Source: Eucalyptus grandis
Taxonomy: Eukaryota; Streptophyta; Magnoliopsida; Myrtales; Myrtaceae
Length of the DNA stretch: 64,000 nt
Assembly (NCBI RefSeq): GCF_016545825.1
Contig: NC_052612.1
Coordinates: forward strand, 6,510,001-6,574,000
Direction of reading: 5' to 3'
The number at the start of each line of letters is the position of its first letter. Within the stretch, counting starts at the first letter, position 1. This document shows positions 40,601-55,000 of the stretch, piece after piece. The translations under genes were made by a program, and so were the position numbers. The notes under the pieces were generated by a model. It did no database searches, was not told the origin of the DNA, and saw only the letters and a list, made by a program, of their open reading frames with translations.

Positions 40601-43600
40601 CCATCAACGTGGTCTACTTCCAACTTAAAGTCTGAATCTACTATTGACTTTAATAGATTCCACTATGTTATCCTTAGATTAGCCATGTTCGTAGCTGACT
40701 TTCGATTAAGAGCGTTTGCCACCTTATTCACCTTTCCTGAGTGGTATCGTAACAGTCAAAACCTTTTAATAATTCCATCCACCTCCTCTATCTCATACTC
40801 GATTCCTTTTATGAAAACATCTATTTCAAGCTATATCCTAAGTGCAACTATCAATGAGATTCAAATTTAAAGAATTCCACCTTCTCGACTCAATTGAACA
40901 CACCATTTAGCTAAATTATTCCCATACCTTTGTCACCATCAAAATCGACGCCACCAATAACTCATTTGGCTTAGTCCAACAAAGACATTCACTATGCATT
41001 CACCGCAACATAGATTCAAGCCTAAAATATAGCATCATTCCTTCGATTCAAATATCTATAGTCCACCAAGACTTATTTAATTCAAAGATCGACAATCCAC
41101 CAAAAGAAAACTTGTCTAGTTTCCACCGAATATATCTCATATCTCATCCTAAAGAATCATCACTTAGACTAATCACTCATCATATCCACAATTTGAACTT
41201 CCACCATCTCACCTTGGAAAGACTATAACCACAAATGATCATATTCACTAATTCCACCAAACATTTTCAAACTGAGATCATCACCTAAAATTAAAAGTCG
41301 ACCACCATCGATTAAACCTATTATTCTGACATATAAACCTCAACTAATTCCATGTCTCATATGACAACTCAAACTCATGACTTCCAAGATCAATCTATAC
41401 ATACTAAATACCTCCATGTAACGCATCAAGATTTCCAATGAAATCCTCAAATAGGAAGTCACTACTTAGCTCAAATGATCATAACTTAATCCTCAAATTC
41501 ATAACTCGCTCTTCATAATTCACTTCTTAAGCCTTGCTTGCAACACTACGCTTAGATGCTACGCATGTTCTTCAGGTCCTTTAGAATATATCAGGATATC
41601 ATCAAATGAAGACAATCACAATTTAATCCAAATAAGGCCTAAATATCCTATTCATTAAATCCATGAATGCAGCTAAGGCATTCGTCAATCCAAATAGCAT
41701 AACCAGGAACTCATAGTGTCCATAACGAGTCCTGAACGCAGTCTTAGGAATGTCTTCTTTCTTAATCCTTAGCTGATGGTATCCTGACCTTAAGTCATTT
41801 TAGAAAAGACTGAACTTCCTCGCAACTGGTCAAATAGGTCATCAATTCTAGGTAATGAGTACTTACTCTTAATAGTCACTTGATTCAATTGCCTATAATT
41901 AATGCACAAACACGTCTACTTGTCCTTCTTTTTCACAAACAACAGTCCTACAAGCTTAACCATGCTTCCGCCGCGCCACTCTGATAAAATTATCCCAGAA
42001 ACACTACCTTCCCAGTTCAGTTCATAGTTCGGTTCACTCCTGCCCCCTTTTGCCATTCTAGAAGCCTGCCAGGAGCCGCTCCTTGTTCAGGTCCTCTGAC
42101 CTCGGCGTCCACTCCTCGCTCTCATCGGATCGGGACGTTACAGGCACACCAGCTTTCGCTTGGTTCGAACCCAAACTACACATCTACTGAAGGGTCTCGT
42201 TTCAATAGGGATTAACTTACGGAGTTATTATCCATTTTGGCCTATCCCATACTAAGCCTCATGGTTCCATCCTTGGCGCATGGGCAAGCACTATCTCAGG
42301 TAGCTCTTCGTTTGAATAGAGTCTCTTACCTTATCGTGCATCACTTAACGTCACTTGTCACCTTGATTCCATTCATTCTCTTAACATTTCTTGCTTTCCC
42401 AGCTGGGCCCTTTCATAAACTTCATTATAATCGCTCACGTACAGGAGCACTAGTTATCTCCTACTATCTGTCCTCAGGCCCTTAAGGAATCTCTTAACCT
42501 TTTCCTCCCAATCCTTTATCAATCTAGGGGCATACCTAGACAGCTCAGAAAGTTTCGCTTTAGGAACAATTTGCGACTCAGTGTCACAAATTTGCTAAGA
42601 AGGAGAAGTAATGTTCATACATTACTAAAGTCATATAAGTAACATAAAATGTTACTGACACACAAAAGCAATATCACACTAGTTACCAGGGATCTATGAG
42701 TGAATATCCATCACCCGTTGTTCAAAGTTAGTCAACTACTCTTAGTTAGTATCCTATGGTGTGCATCATTCTATCCTCATTTCCATTTGAGGCTCCTTAT
42801 CACTCCAAATAGACCATAGCTCTGATACCAATAAAGAAATGTGGCACCCCTCGACAGCCCCCGATCCGATTAGTCGCCACAGTTCGTTTACCATTCATTT
42901 TTCCTAATAACATGTCACTCTGATATCATTTCAATTGCAGCGGGTCCATACAACCTGGGGGTTTACATCTTTTAGATCGGTCCCTTTGCACAATTTAATT
43001 ACGGAAGCACATCCAACAACTCCCTTCCCTATATTCAGAAAACGATGCACACCTACTAAACATCTTATATAAGTAAAAGCCGAACACGTTTATTTACATA
43101 GAGCAGATGGACATCTTTAGTCGGTACATCAAAATGCCGTAGTCTTTAATACTCGACTACACTTCAAAGGATGACCGACATCTTCTCCAACAGTCGAATA
43201 CTTAAAGTCCATTGATCAGTGTCGGCGTCCAAAAGTTTCCTCCCTTTGCTATCCTCCTCCTTGCAATCATAACCATCAACTTGATTCATCTACTGGTAGC
43301 AGTGGCAGCAGAGGTATCTTATCTAGTCTGAAATGTTATTTCACAAAAGGGGTGAGTACAACCACTCAGCAGGTAAAGGAATCCAATAACCACTCAATGC
43401 ACCATATAAATCATACATGCATTGCAAGCATTACTTACCTTGAAGCCATGCATATACTATCATGCATCATCACCACAATCATAACACATACATGTGTATC
43501 ATCATGTCATACTCATATCATCGTCATCATGACATTATTATATCACACACATGTCATCATCATCATATACATGACACCATCATACCATACACATGTCATC

Positions 43601-46600
43601 ATCATCATGGCATCATCATATCGCACATGTCATCAACATCATGACTTCATCATATCACACATGTCATCATCATCATGACATCATCATACAATACACATAT
43701 ATGCATGTCATCATGCCATATCATATATCATCATCATATCACATCATACATCATCATCATCATGCATATCATCATGCCATGGGTGATCATCACCATATCA
43801 CATCATACATCATCATCATCATGCATATCATCATGCCATGGGTGATTATCATCATATCATATCATATCATATCATGCATGGTTCAATTTCCACTTTTAAC
43901 TTTCAATTTGATCACCACATCACCCTTCATCAGATCATCAATTTCATCTCATATTTTACACTCGCATCCCATGCGAGAAAACCTCCGAGGCTTAGGCATT
44001 CAGCCATTCCGGGCCACCGGGCATCCGGCCCCCACATTCCGGGCATCTCGCATCCCAACCGGTATCACGAGGCATTCCCTCGGGCAAAGACCTCCGACAG
44101 GCTTCCGGCATTTACACTCCCTGGCCGGGCATCCCACACCCCAATCCTGGCATCACGAGGCATTCCCCTCGGGCAAAGACCTCCGACAGGGCTTCCGGAA
44201 TTATGTACCGACATACTACCAGGCCTCCCCTGAAATTACGTACCGTATACCACCGGGCATCCCGACACTCTCGGGGCATTATCATCCGCCACATCAATTT
44301 CCTCATTTAACATTACTCATGTTCACCAATTTCGGTCTTAATTTAGCATGGCATATGATGCAATGGCAACCAAAAATCATGTTCAACATTGAATTCACAC
44401 ATGCATCTCAATGCATACATCAAGACCTCATCACACATACTACATGGTGCAATTATTTATAAAATAAAATTCATGGAATTTATGCCAATTAAAATAATCC
44501 ATTTATCATGCCCTTTTTACATTTATTTAAATTCCAGCTTGTGCCATTTTCAAACATATTAAATTTAATTATTTATATAATCTCAAAACTCATAAAATTA
44601 TGGCAAGTAATAAATAATACAATAGGATAATGATTTCATGCAAAATACACGGCCAATGAGAAATCCACACAAATCCATAATTTACACAAAACAGCATGTA
44701 ATTTTCGGATGAAACCAGAATGCACAGTTTCTGAAGAAATTCGATTAAAATATCCATACGTCCTCCAAAAATTACGAAATTTTACCAAGTTACGGCCAAG
44801 ACATTTTCGTACATCTTTCATGAATATTTCCAAGTCAGATTCTTTTTAGATTAATTTCTAAAGTCTCACGAAGCTTCTGGATCCATCACCGAATCGTCCA
44901 GTACATGCTTCTTTGAAATACTGAGTTTTCACCTACCTATTCTTCTTCGTTTCCTATGAAATTTGTATATGTTCTACATCAAGATGTCGTCTACAAGTTT
45001 CATGAAGATATATAAGTCAAATAACCAGAGTATAGTCGTCATATGGGTCCATGAAGTCTCGGGTGTCCTGTACCGTGTCTCCAGATATACCGTCTCCAAG
45101 AGTAAGTCGATTCACTAGGTTGTACTTGTTCATTTTACTTCAAATTTGATTATGTTGTATTTTAATATATCTCCTACAAGTTTCATGAAGAAATCGAAGA
45201 GGGATTCTTAGTACAAATCAACATGCAACCACAAATCCATCAAGAGGTCAGTGAAATCGTTCCAGATCTGAGGTCTCCGTAGGATGAGAGTTTAACCCCC
45301 TAAATCTCCATAATTGTCCACCAAATTTTATTATGTTGTATTTTAAGATGTTAGCTATAACTTTAATGAAGAGACCAAAGCTAAAATCGAACTCTAAACA
45401 TGCATTCAAGCTCTCACAACATTCTGACTAGAGTGGATTCATGCGAAAACATTCCAGATCTGACATCTCCGTAAGATGAGAGTTTGACCTCTCAAATCTC
45501 CATCATTTTCCACCAAATGTTAGTATGTTGTAGTTTAAGATGTTAGCTACAACTTTCATGAAGAGATCAAAGCCAAAATCGAACTCTAAACATGCATGCA
45601 AGCTCACACAACATTCTGACTCAAAACTGTTCAAGCGAAAACAGCAACACCACTCAAGAACGAGCCATCCAAGCTTCGGTTTCTCCTTCCAATCACTCAA
45701 ATTCGACACTGTACCAAACATACATGTAACACACACACATGCAAGAGCAGCAAAGGACCCCAACTTGCCTCTAGACCACACGAACGGCGGCACACCGGCA
45801 ACAGATGAATAGCGTGCGGGCGGCGACGGGTGAGCTCCTTCCTTTCTCTCTTCCTCTCTTCCTCTCTTTCTCTCTTTCTCTCGGCACCTCTCTTGGACGA
45901 CAACCCTCAACCATCAGCCAATTCCCTCTCTCTCTTCCTTTTTGGTTGTATTTATATTGCATGCACCCCCTCTTTGCATGGGGGACACTCCTCCCTAAGA
46001 AGGAGACAAGTGTCTCCCTTGTTGAAGACACTTGGAGGAAGCCATGCGGCTCCTCCTTCCCCCTCCATGCGCGACAATGGGCCGGGCTTATGGCCCACTT
46101 TAGGCCCATCTCACTTGGGCCCTAGGTCCAAACTTAAATGGCCCAAGTTTATTTTATTTTATTTTATTTTTATAATATATCTTAATCATCATTTAAATAA
46201 ATATCTAATTGCATAAATAATAAGGCCATTAAACTTATAGTCACAAATTCATAAATTTCAATTTATGATGCACATGGCCAATGATAGAATTTTCTTTCCT
46301 ATCACATAATTATCCCTTAAAAGCTTGGCCATATATCTTATTGCAAATTATGGATTAAATGGCCATAAAATAACTTGATGGTACTTCCATCACCTATTCA
46401 TAGACTTTAATGTAACTAGAGGTCGTTAAGAATTTTGGGATGCCACATTACACGTAAAAAAAATTTGTCAATAATTGACACAAATAGTTGTAGTGGACCG
46501 ACCACATAACATTAGATTGGCAGTGCAAAATCTAATTTCATGAGATCAATAGCATAACTGCAGCAAATATCAAACTTTAGCACCGTGAATGAAATTTCTC

Positions 46601-49600
46601 GGTGTTAAAAAATAATTTTCCTTCTCTTGTTGCGGCCATGGAGAAAATCTTTTAGCACCGCCACTGCAAAAAAGGATCGTGGTTTTCTTCCATCACAAAT
46701 TTGATTGGCGAGTTATCAAAATCTGAAGAATCATCCTAGAGACTGATTCAAGGACAGCAGTTGATCTACTAGTTGGCAAGATTAGAGAGTTGTCGAGGCC
46801 AGATTGGGTGGTGAAAACCAACACAGCCTGTGAAGGCAAAACGTGCGACGATTGATAAGCCAATGCAGCGTTCTTTTAGAGACCAGATTTTGTTATTCAC
46901 TTAAGTTTATCTACGGGGCTTCAATTTGTACTTTTTAGGAGATAAAAATCGGTGTTAGGAGACCGGGACTTGCATATGAGATGTGTTAGAAATTAAACCA
47001 AATTATCGACTACGAGTTGCTGATGTCAATGGAGAAGTTACTGATATTAATGGTTGTCAATGCCGATATTCCAGCATTTGATATGGCTGATTTTGTTTGG
47101 TGAATTGATACGGATGACTGTCCGATGCTCAAGTTAATTAGATTCTTTATTGTAGCGTTGTTTTTGAGAAGTCTGTTCATATTTTTATTTCATGACTGTT
47201 CATGTTTCTAAGTGTAATCAATGTTTTGTAAGTTCTTAGGATTTTATCACCTCAGGACATTAGCTATATTTATGAGTCATTTAGTTTAAGAGTTATGTGT
47301 GAAGCGTATAAAAGTCGAGTCTTGTAATTGTTTTCGATAAGGTGAAACAAAGGTGAAATAAACAAAAAAGATATCTGTCTCCTTCTCTTTTTTATGTTGT
47401 GTTAGTGAGTGTTTCAGCTTTAAATTATCCCATCAAGATGTAGCCTGTTTTTGTCTTTTACAAAAACTCGAAATTTTCTAGTTTTGATGCCATATGAAAT
47501 TATGAAGGAGCACTATTAGCTATTATAGAAGTTTAGATAATTAGATGGAAGCATTATTCAATACTTAATTGATATAACGTCTCTTTCATGACCCATGTTC
47601 CTTTTCAACAACTAGATTACTTGCATAGCTTGCAATGGCCGAAGAACTGAATATAGAAGTGGAGGATGGTGGAATGAACAACTCGATCGCAGAGGATGAA
47701 ATGGATTCTGAAGAAGAAATCTGGAGAGGTGGACGGCTAGCAAAAGCTTACAAATATGCTCGAAAACTGGGGGATCTCCTCACAGGCGGCAATTTTGACA
47801 GTTTCCATTCTGTGATCAATCGTCTAAATGATCCATTGTTGCGGGACATCAATTGGTCTGCCGTTTTAAATTTCCCATTTGCAATTAACGGATCAGTGCT
47901 CCAAATCGCAGCGGCAACCGGGAACATCGAAATCCTAAGCTGTCTGGTTGATTATGTTGGTGAACACCTCATAACCGCCCAAGATGATTGGGACACACCC
48001 CACTCCACTGCGTCGCTCGGTCGGGGGGATCTACTAGAGCTGCAGAGATGTTGATTCGCCGGGCAAGAGACCTCCCCAACGTCAAGGACAAGAACCTCCT
48101 CTTGAGGATGAAGAACATATGTGGAGACACCGCTTTGCACTTGGCCGTGTGCTCTCGACATGCCAACTTGGTGCGCTATTTGTTGAGCGAAGATTTAGAG
48201 CCCGTGTACTGGAAGAACGCGAGTGAGAAATCTCCCCTGTACCTAGCCCTCGAGATTAACGACCGCAGCATACTTGAGGCTTTATTTTCTCTCTCGTCAG
48301 AACCATCAAGGATAGAAGGCTTGCCGCCCATTCATGGTGCCATTGTACGTGGACAATGCGGTACGTACCTATAAGCGTGGAAATATATTTATCTATTTCT
48401 AGACCGACTCGTCCCAAATCTGTGCAATAACTTTTTGCTCTTACCAGAACCCCTTACCGGTTTTTACTTAAATTTCCCTACCCTGCTTGTTAAAGTAGTT
48501 GGATACCCATCGGTTTAGCCGCATAATAAACAAATTATTCACATTAGAGCATAATAGATCGGCTTAAATATTACAAATACAACCATTTCACTAGAAACTC
48601 ATGTGTTGTCGATCTTTGATTAGAAAAGCTATAAAGTGCAAATATTTAAAATTGATGACCATGAAAATCTGGAATCTAAAAATGACGCCTTGTTTGAAGC
48701 AAATGAGAGCCATGAACCAAAATGAACAAATGAAAGTTCAAGGCATGAATTATGAACCGGTAGCAAACCTGTAGGCTGCGCAGGCATGCTTTTTCATTGG
48801 AAAAAGAGGAGGTGAAGGTTTCGTCACTCTCAGCAAATTGACGGAACATCGTAAACCATTAATTTGTTTGTGACAAACAGTCAATAGGTTTTGAAGAAAT
48901 TAAGAAAAGTGGATTTAAATAAAGAAAGAAAGTTTTGCTTTTTAAAAAAAAAAAATACAGTTATCATAATCTTTGCAGAAAAAGCCAATACCGTAATTTA
49001 GCCTAAATTACCTCGACCTTTAACAATATTGAGATAAAATTCATCAGACACACATTAATCAATTATGTGAAATTTTTTGGCTACTAACACCATGGATCCT
49101 AAGTTTACTACTTGAAAAGCGCAGCTGACGTTCATTGATCATCAGATTGGTGGATTGCATTCAGGTGTTACACTCATATCAAATAGAGAGAATTGTCCAA
49201 AAAATTATGAACTTATTGTATGGCTATCAATTTAATCATAAATCTTTTAATTGTGCCAATTTAATATCCATTTTAGTCCTAAACCTTTTAAAGATTTGTC
49301 AATTTAGTCATTCCGATCAATTTTTACTGGAAATCACTTACATGGTGGTTTAGTCAAAGCTAGCATCCTACATGATGTTGATCGTTTATGTGGCTTTTTA
49401 ACAATATTTTTTAATTATTTTTGCATTTTTTTCCTTTTCTTTTTTTTTATCCCTTTTTTGCTCTACCAGCCTTAAGCGAGGGCCACCCTCCAACCCTTGT
49501 GTAGGGCAACCCTTGCCCTTGCTCAACCTCCACTAGGTATCAACCGTTGATGGTTGGCGAAGGGAAAAAGGAAAAAAAAGAAATTAGAAAAAGAAAAGAA

Positions 49601-52050
49601 AAGAAAAAGGAAAGTAAGGGAAAAAGGAAAAAAATTAGAAAAAAAAAATTATCCACGTTAACATTGACCATGTCATGTACATGTAGGACAACTAGTGCTA
49701 CTAGACCGCCACGTTAATGATTTCCAACAAAAATTGGCTAGAATGACTAAAATGACAAATTGTTAAAGGTTTATGATTAAATTGGTACAATTAAAAGATT
49801 AATAACTAAATTGGTAAGTTATTAAAATTTTAATAACTAAGTTGGCCCAATTGAAAGATTTAAGATTGAATTAATCATCATATAATAGATTTAAGACTTT
49901 TTGGACAATTTTCCCTATTAAGTATAATTCCAACCCTAGATGCAGTGACTTTATTTTCATCCTGTCTCAATTTATTAATCCGAGCACATGTTATTATTTA
50001 CATTGCACGACATAACATGTTTGAGGCTCTCTATTTGACCTGAACATGCAAAAACAATTTCAAATAGACATAAAGTGAAAATGCATAACAATGTATTATG
50101 TGATGCAAATAATAAATTAGCATACCCAATAAATGTATGTGTCTAAACTTACGTTGCACTCGTTGAATAGATTGTAGAAGTCCACCCGCACACACAACGT
50201 TCATAATCCATTTATAAATGGCTTAACTTATTTGTGATGATACAATTAAACCTAATTCTACCATACTTAACCACGTAGTGAACATGTATGTAAAAGGGTT
50301 GTTTCATAGTTTGTGAGCTCATAATTCTAATAAGCATTTTAGAAACTATACAAAAGATACCATTGAAATTGGATTACTATATATTTCTTATTCTTACTGT
50401 CCAATATATAAAAATCCTTTTATGAAGTACTACTAATTGAAATCTGATAATAATAGTTCAGTGTTTATTCTTCAATGAATGTAAAAGTAGATGACACTGG
50501 AATGAATCGAGCGTTCCATGGACTTTTGTAGATAGGCACTTTACTAGGTTATCATGGTAGGCACTACTTTTTTAAGGTTCATATCAATTAAATGAGGTAA
50601 GGCTATTTCTTTAAATCTAGTAATATTCTTTCACTTAGGAAAATTATCCAAAAAATCCTAAACCTATTACACTCTTGCCAATTCAGTCATAAACCATCCA
50701 ATTTTGTCAATTCAATCCTAAACCTTTTTAATTTTTACTAATTGAGTCCATCGAGCTAATTTTGACCAAAATTCGTTTTACGTTGATTAATTTTTAAAAA
50801 TATTTTAGTACTTTTTGAAAATTTTTATACATTTTTTCGTTTTTTCTTCTTTCTTTTTTTTTCCTTTCTTTCTTCCTCCCTTTCTTCTTCCTTTTATCAA
50901 TGGCCGGCTACCAATCACAGGCGATGGCCGGCTATCGGCCATGGCTGGGTGAGTTGACCTTGCCTACTGCAAGTGATGCCTAGCTAGGTGAGGCCAAGCC
51001 TCAACGAGGGTCAGCCTCCCCTAGGTTAGGTGAGACCAACCCTTGCCCAAACTAGGCAATGCTTGCTCGCTTTTGATGTTGCTCTACAACGACGCAAGGC
51101 AGAGGGGTATAAGATTCGGCATGTAGGTAACATGAACAGTCACTATTTTATTTATTAACTTACTGGAGATTTCGTAGACTAATGCATTAGTTAAGGCAGA
51201 TCTTGTATTCAAATCATTATGTCTCCCAGCCAACTAGATAGTAGAAGTATTGATCAAATTTCTAGAATAGCCGAGACTCCTCTTGGATAAATGTTCTATT
51301 TGTCCCTTTCAACATCCAGGGACCGACCAAAAAAAAACATCCTAGGGATTAAATGTTTCAATTAATTACGGTAGGATGAGAAGTATTTTTCATAAAGAAC
51401 GGACATTCAAGAAGTCTTGCTAGATTGATAGATTGATGTTGCAAATGGTTCTCTTCTCAAGTAGCATGAAAAATTATGCTACTCAAATGTAGAGCCTCAA
51501 TTTTTCTATTTTTTCAGCAGATCTTCCAAATCAAATTACAAGGTTACGACTATGAAAACTCGCAGTACAAGTACAAAAAATACCAAATCTATCATCTATT
51601 GACTTCTCAATGCTCATTAAATCTGATTCACAAAATAGGTTGGGACCCATTTTGCTAGCCCTACTAAAATCTAAACATTTTAATAAATTAAGGATTTATA
51701 CGGCATCTTAGTTCACAAAGATGTGTTGTTGCTATTGACAAATTGATAGTGATTGATTTTCATGAACTCGTCGTCATATTGTCGACATTCCTATTATATA
51801 TGAGCATAAGAGCAAACTTTGATTTTTGAGCATCAAGAGATCAGATTGGCTTAAATAGAAATTCCAAATAGCCCAAGTGTCACTATTAGATAAGTCCAAA
51901 CCCTAAACACATTCAACTTTGGTTTTTTTTTTTTTTTTTTTTTTGCTTGTAACTTTATTCATATATTATAAGAATGTACTTTTCGGTTAATGATCATATA
52001 TATTGCGGTTTATGAAAGACTATACCACATAGATAGTTTTAGATGTCAGT
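28616..52050. repeat. Segment B, rearranged duplicate of segment A
   Basis: It starts at the point corresponding to 8695 and follows the order of segment A. It is interrupted by the copia element (29379-34920 plus target duplication) and by 36339-46447 (LTR fragment plus gypsy element). Relative to A it lacks 10769-10847, about 15546-18030 and about 18276-22187. It retains ankyrin exon 1 and the last bases of exon 2. Confidence 0.9.
29379..34920 (-). mobile_element. Ty1/copia LTR retrotransposon, young insertion, internally broken
   Basis: A complete 5542-bp element has 226-bp LTRs beginning tg and ending ca, an initiator-Met-type primer site, a polypurine tract, and gag, protease, integrase, reverse transcriptase and RNase H in copia order on the minus strand. 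The 5-bp target gatac is duplicated at 29374-29378 and 34921-34925. The empty site is visible in segment A at 9459-9463. The LTRs differ at one position by eye. The coding region is interrupted by at least three in-frame stops (31334, about 32040, 32165) and several frameshifts (near 32.55, 33.08 and 33.55 kb). Confidence 0.95.
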
Positions 52051-55000
52051 TTGTTGGCACCTAAAATTTTGATTAGGTTATTAATTAGGCCTTAATTTCT
52101 TTTATTTTTCCTTTGTTTAGATAATAAATAATAAATAACAAAAAACAACAAAAAAATCAATAAAAACAAAAGAAAACAAAAAATTGGCAGCCCCCTCCTT
52201 TTTCTCTCCCCTTCGCGGGCCCAGGCCCGGCCTATTTTCACGATCCGGCCCCCTCTCTCTTCTTCTTCTTCTTCTTCTTCCTTCTTCCCTCTTCTTCCCC
52301 TCCGCCTCTGCAACTCACGCGCACAAAAGACAACCTACAGCCAAGGGGGGTAGGCCGACGTCGGCCGGAAGAGACAGATCTCATGCGCCATTAATGGCCT
52401 GCTTTCAATGCCGAGCACACTTTGTTGGAGGAGCGAGGATGGGACGCCGGTTACGTCGCGGGCGTCCATTCGGCATGCGAAGACTGGCGGTCGAAGCCTT
52501 GTCGACCGGCCACCCTCTCGCCTATAAATAGTGAGGCACCACCTCCGTCGAAGGACACAGCAAACTCCAAGATCTTCCCCTTGAGAGACTTCAAGGGGGA
52601 AATCAAAGAGCAAGCGAAGGGGGGGCGAAGGATCGGGTCGCAATCTAAACGACCTCCCGAGAGACATCGGGAGGCCGGCGTCAAGCGAACCCGGATCCGA
52701 GAGCGGGTGAGCTTGAGAGGGAGAGATCTCGGCGTGAAGGGTCAGATCCCGAGGGTAGAGGCCGAGCGAGGTCAGCCGGAGGAGTGAGGTTCTCTGCTGT
52801 TCCGCCCCAACACCGCGCCACGAGTGACCCGCCAATGCCACACCGGATCCGAGAGTCAAGGGACTGCCGTCGCTACCCTGTCGTCGTCACCACCACCATT
52901 CGTCGCCACCAGGTATCCGCCGCCTCCGATTGCGTAGCCGTTGTCGCCCCCCCTCTCTCGAAACCCATCCATCTTCGGATCTCAACCTCGCAAATCGGGG
53001 GTCTTCGTCGTGTCTCCTACCGCCACGCCACGAGCCCCGTCGTCGATCTAGTTGAGTGGCCGGCCGCCGTCTTCGCCACCGCCGTAGCAACCGTAGCCAT
53101 CATTGCCACCATAGCGCCTCCATTCCCCCCCTTCGGCGCCGCGGATTCGCAAACCCTAGGGTTCGCGATTTCCCGGGTCGTGAAACGGATCCGGACCCCG
53201 AAAATCGGGTAGGGTTTGCAATCTGAGGGTGACTGGAGGACGGGTCGCGAGCGAGCCGGATCGGGTAGGGTTTCGCCGGGAAGCGGGTTGCCGGAGGTTG
53301 GGGTCGTCGGGCCGGGCGGGCGGGCGTCTCAAACGCTCGGCCACGCCGTTTCCATAAAGTAAAAAGAAAAAGAAAAAAGACAAAAAATCCAGTCGGGCCC
53401 GCGTTGGCGTTCGAGGTCACGGCCGGAGTCGGACCCAACCCGCATCCGACCGGGTCGGCCCTTTTTTAAATCTTATTTTAAATAAATAAATAATTTATTT
53501 TCCAAAAAAAAAAAAAAACACTTTATTTTCGAAAAATATTAAGAAATATTTTAATTTCAAAAAACCAAAAATATTGAAAAATATTAAAAAATATTTTATT
53601 TTCCGAAAAATAAAAAAAAATTCATATTTTCCAAAAATGCCAAAAATCCAAAAAGGCCAAAAATTCATGAAAAAGCAAAAAAAAATTCAGAAAAAGCCAA
53701 AAAGACTTTTATTTTTACAAAAATACCCAAAAAAATCCAAAAAAATCCCTTTTATGTCCAAAAAATTAGAAAAAGACTCAAAAATGTTTTCCTCCCAAAA
53801 ATGCATGGAAAATCCCTCGAACATCCAAAAGCCTCAAGGTTTAAATAAGATTAGGTACCGAAAGGGCATTAGTTATTAACTAGTGTAATCAAGTCCCCGA
53901 TCCTAATTTTTCGATTGCGCAAGAGCGAGTATTTCTCTCGATATTTCGCTTGGGTTTCTAATCAACCCACCCCAAACCGATTAGTGGCGACTCCATTTTA
54001 AAAATTGATTTACGGGTTAAAAACTTAGACTATTAAAGTCGTGAATTGGTGGACTTGGGAGAGTCCAAGCATAACTAAATACAGCCGAGCCATTAGCCTC
54101 CGCCGATGCCCGTACCCGATCGCTAGCGTAGAAAAAAAAAAAAAAAAAGAGAGGTTGCGACACGGTCAAATTTGAAGTCTTCACCTAAGAGAAAATAAAA
54201 CGAAAATAAAACTTAAAATGCAAATAATATTAATGCTTATATGATGTGAAAATCGTTTTTATTAGGGTCAAATTGATTCCAAATTTTTTATATAATTTTA
54301 ATTTTAGATGTTTTTCAAAATTTAAGTATCAATAACTATAAATCTCAAACTGCAAGAGTAAAAATAAAAAGGAAAAGAATTAAAGAAGAGGCAAGTGCGG
54401 TTGCACCTTTATCCTATCATGTGACTGAAACTGTTTACGAAAGTAAAAAATTGGGATAAGTGCATTAGAAATACTAAAATGTATCATGAAAATGCAATTG
54501 AGTCCTAAAACTTTCAAAAAGTGCAATTAAGTCCTAAAACTTGTCACGAAAGTTCAATCAAGTCCTAAAACTTTCAAAATATTCAATAAAGTCCTTAAAC
54601 TTGTTTCGAAAGTGCAATCGAATCCTAAAACTTTCAAAAATGCAATCAATTGAAGGACTAAGATTGAACCACTTTGATAAGTTTTAGGACTTGATTGCAC
54701 TTTTTGAAAGCTTTAGGTCTTAATTGCACTTTGTGATAAGTTTTAGGACTTAATTACACTTTTTAAAAGTTTTAGGACTTAATTGCATTTTCATGACAAA
54801 TTTTTGGACTTCCAATGCACTTATCCCTAAAAAATTCAATGAACATCACGCACTCTAGCTTTAATTGAATTATCGTGGGGGATTTTTATTTTTTCCCTAT
54901 AAAAAGAACTCACCACTCGACGATAACAGGGGATTTCAATTTTTTGCACTTGGCCGTGCGCAGAGGTCACGCCAACTTGGTGCGCTATTTGTTGAGCGAA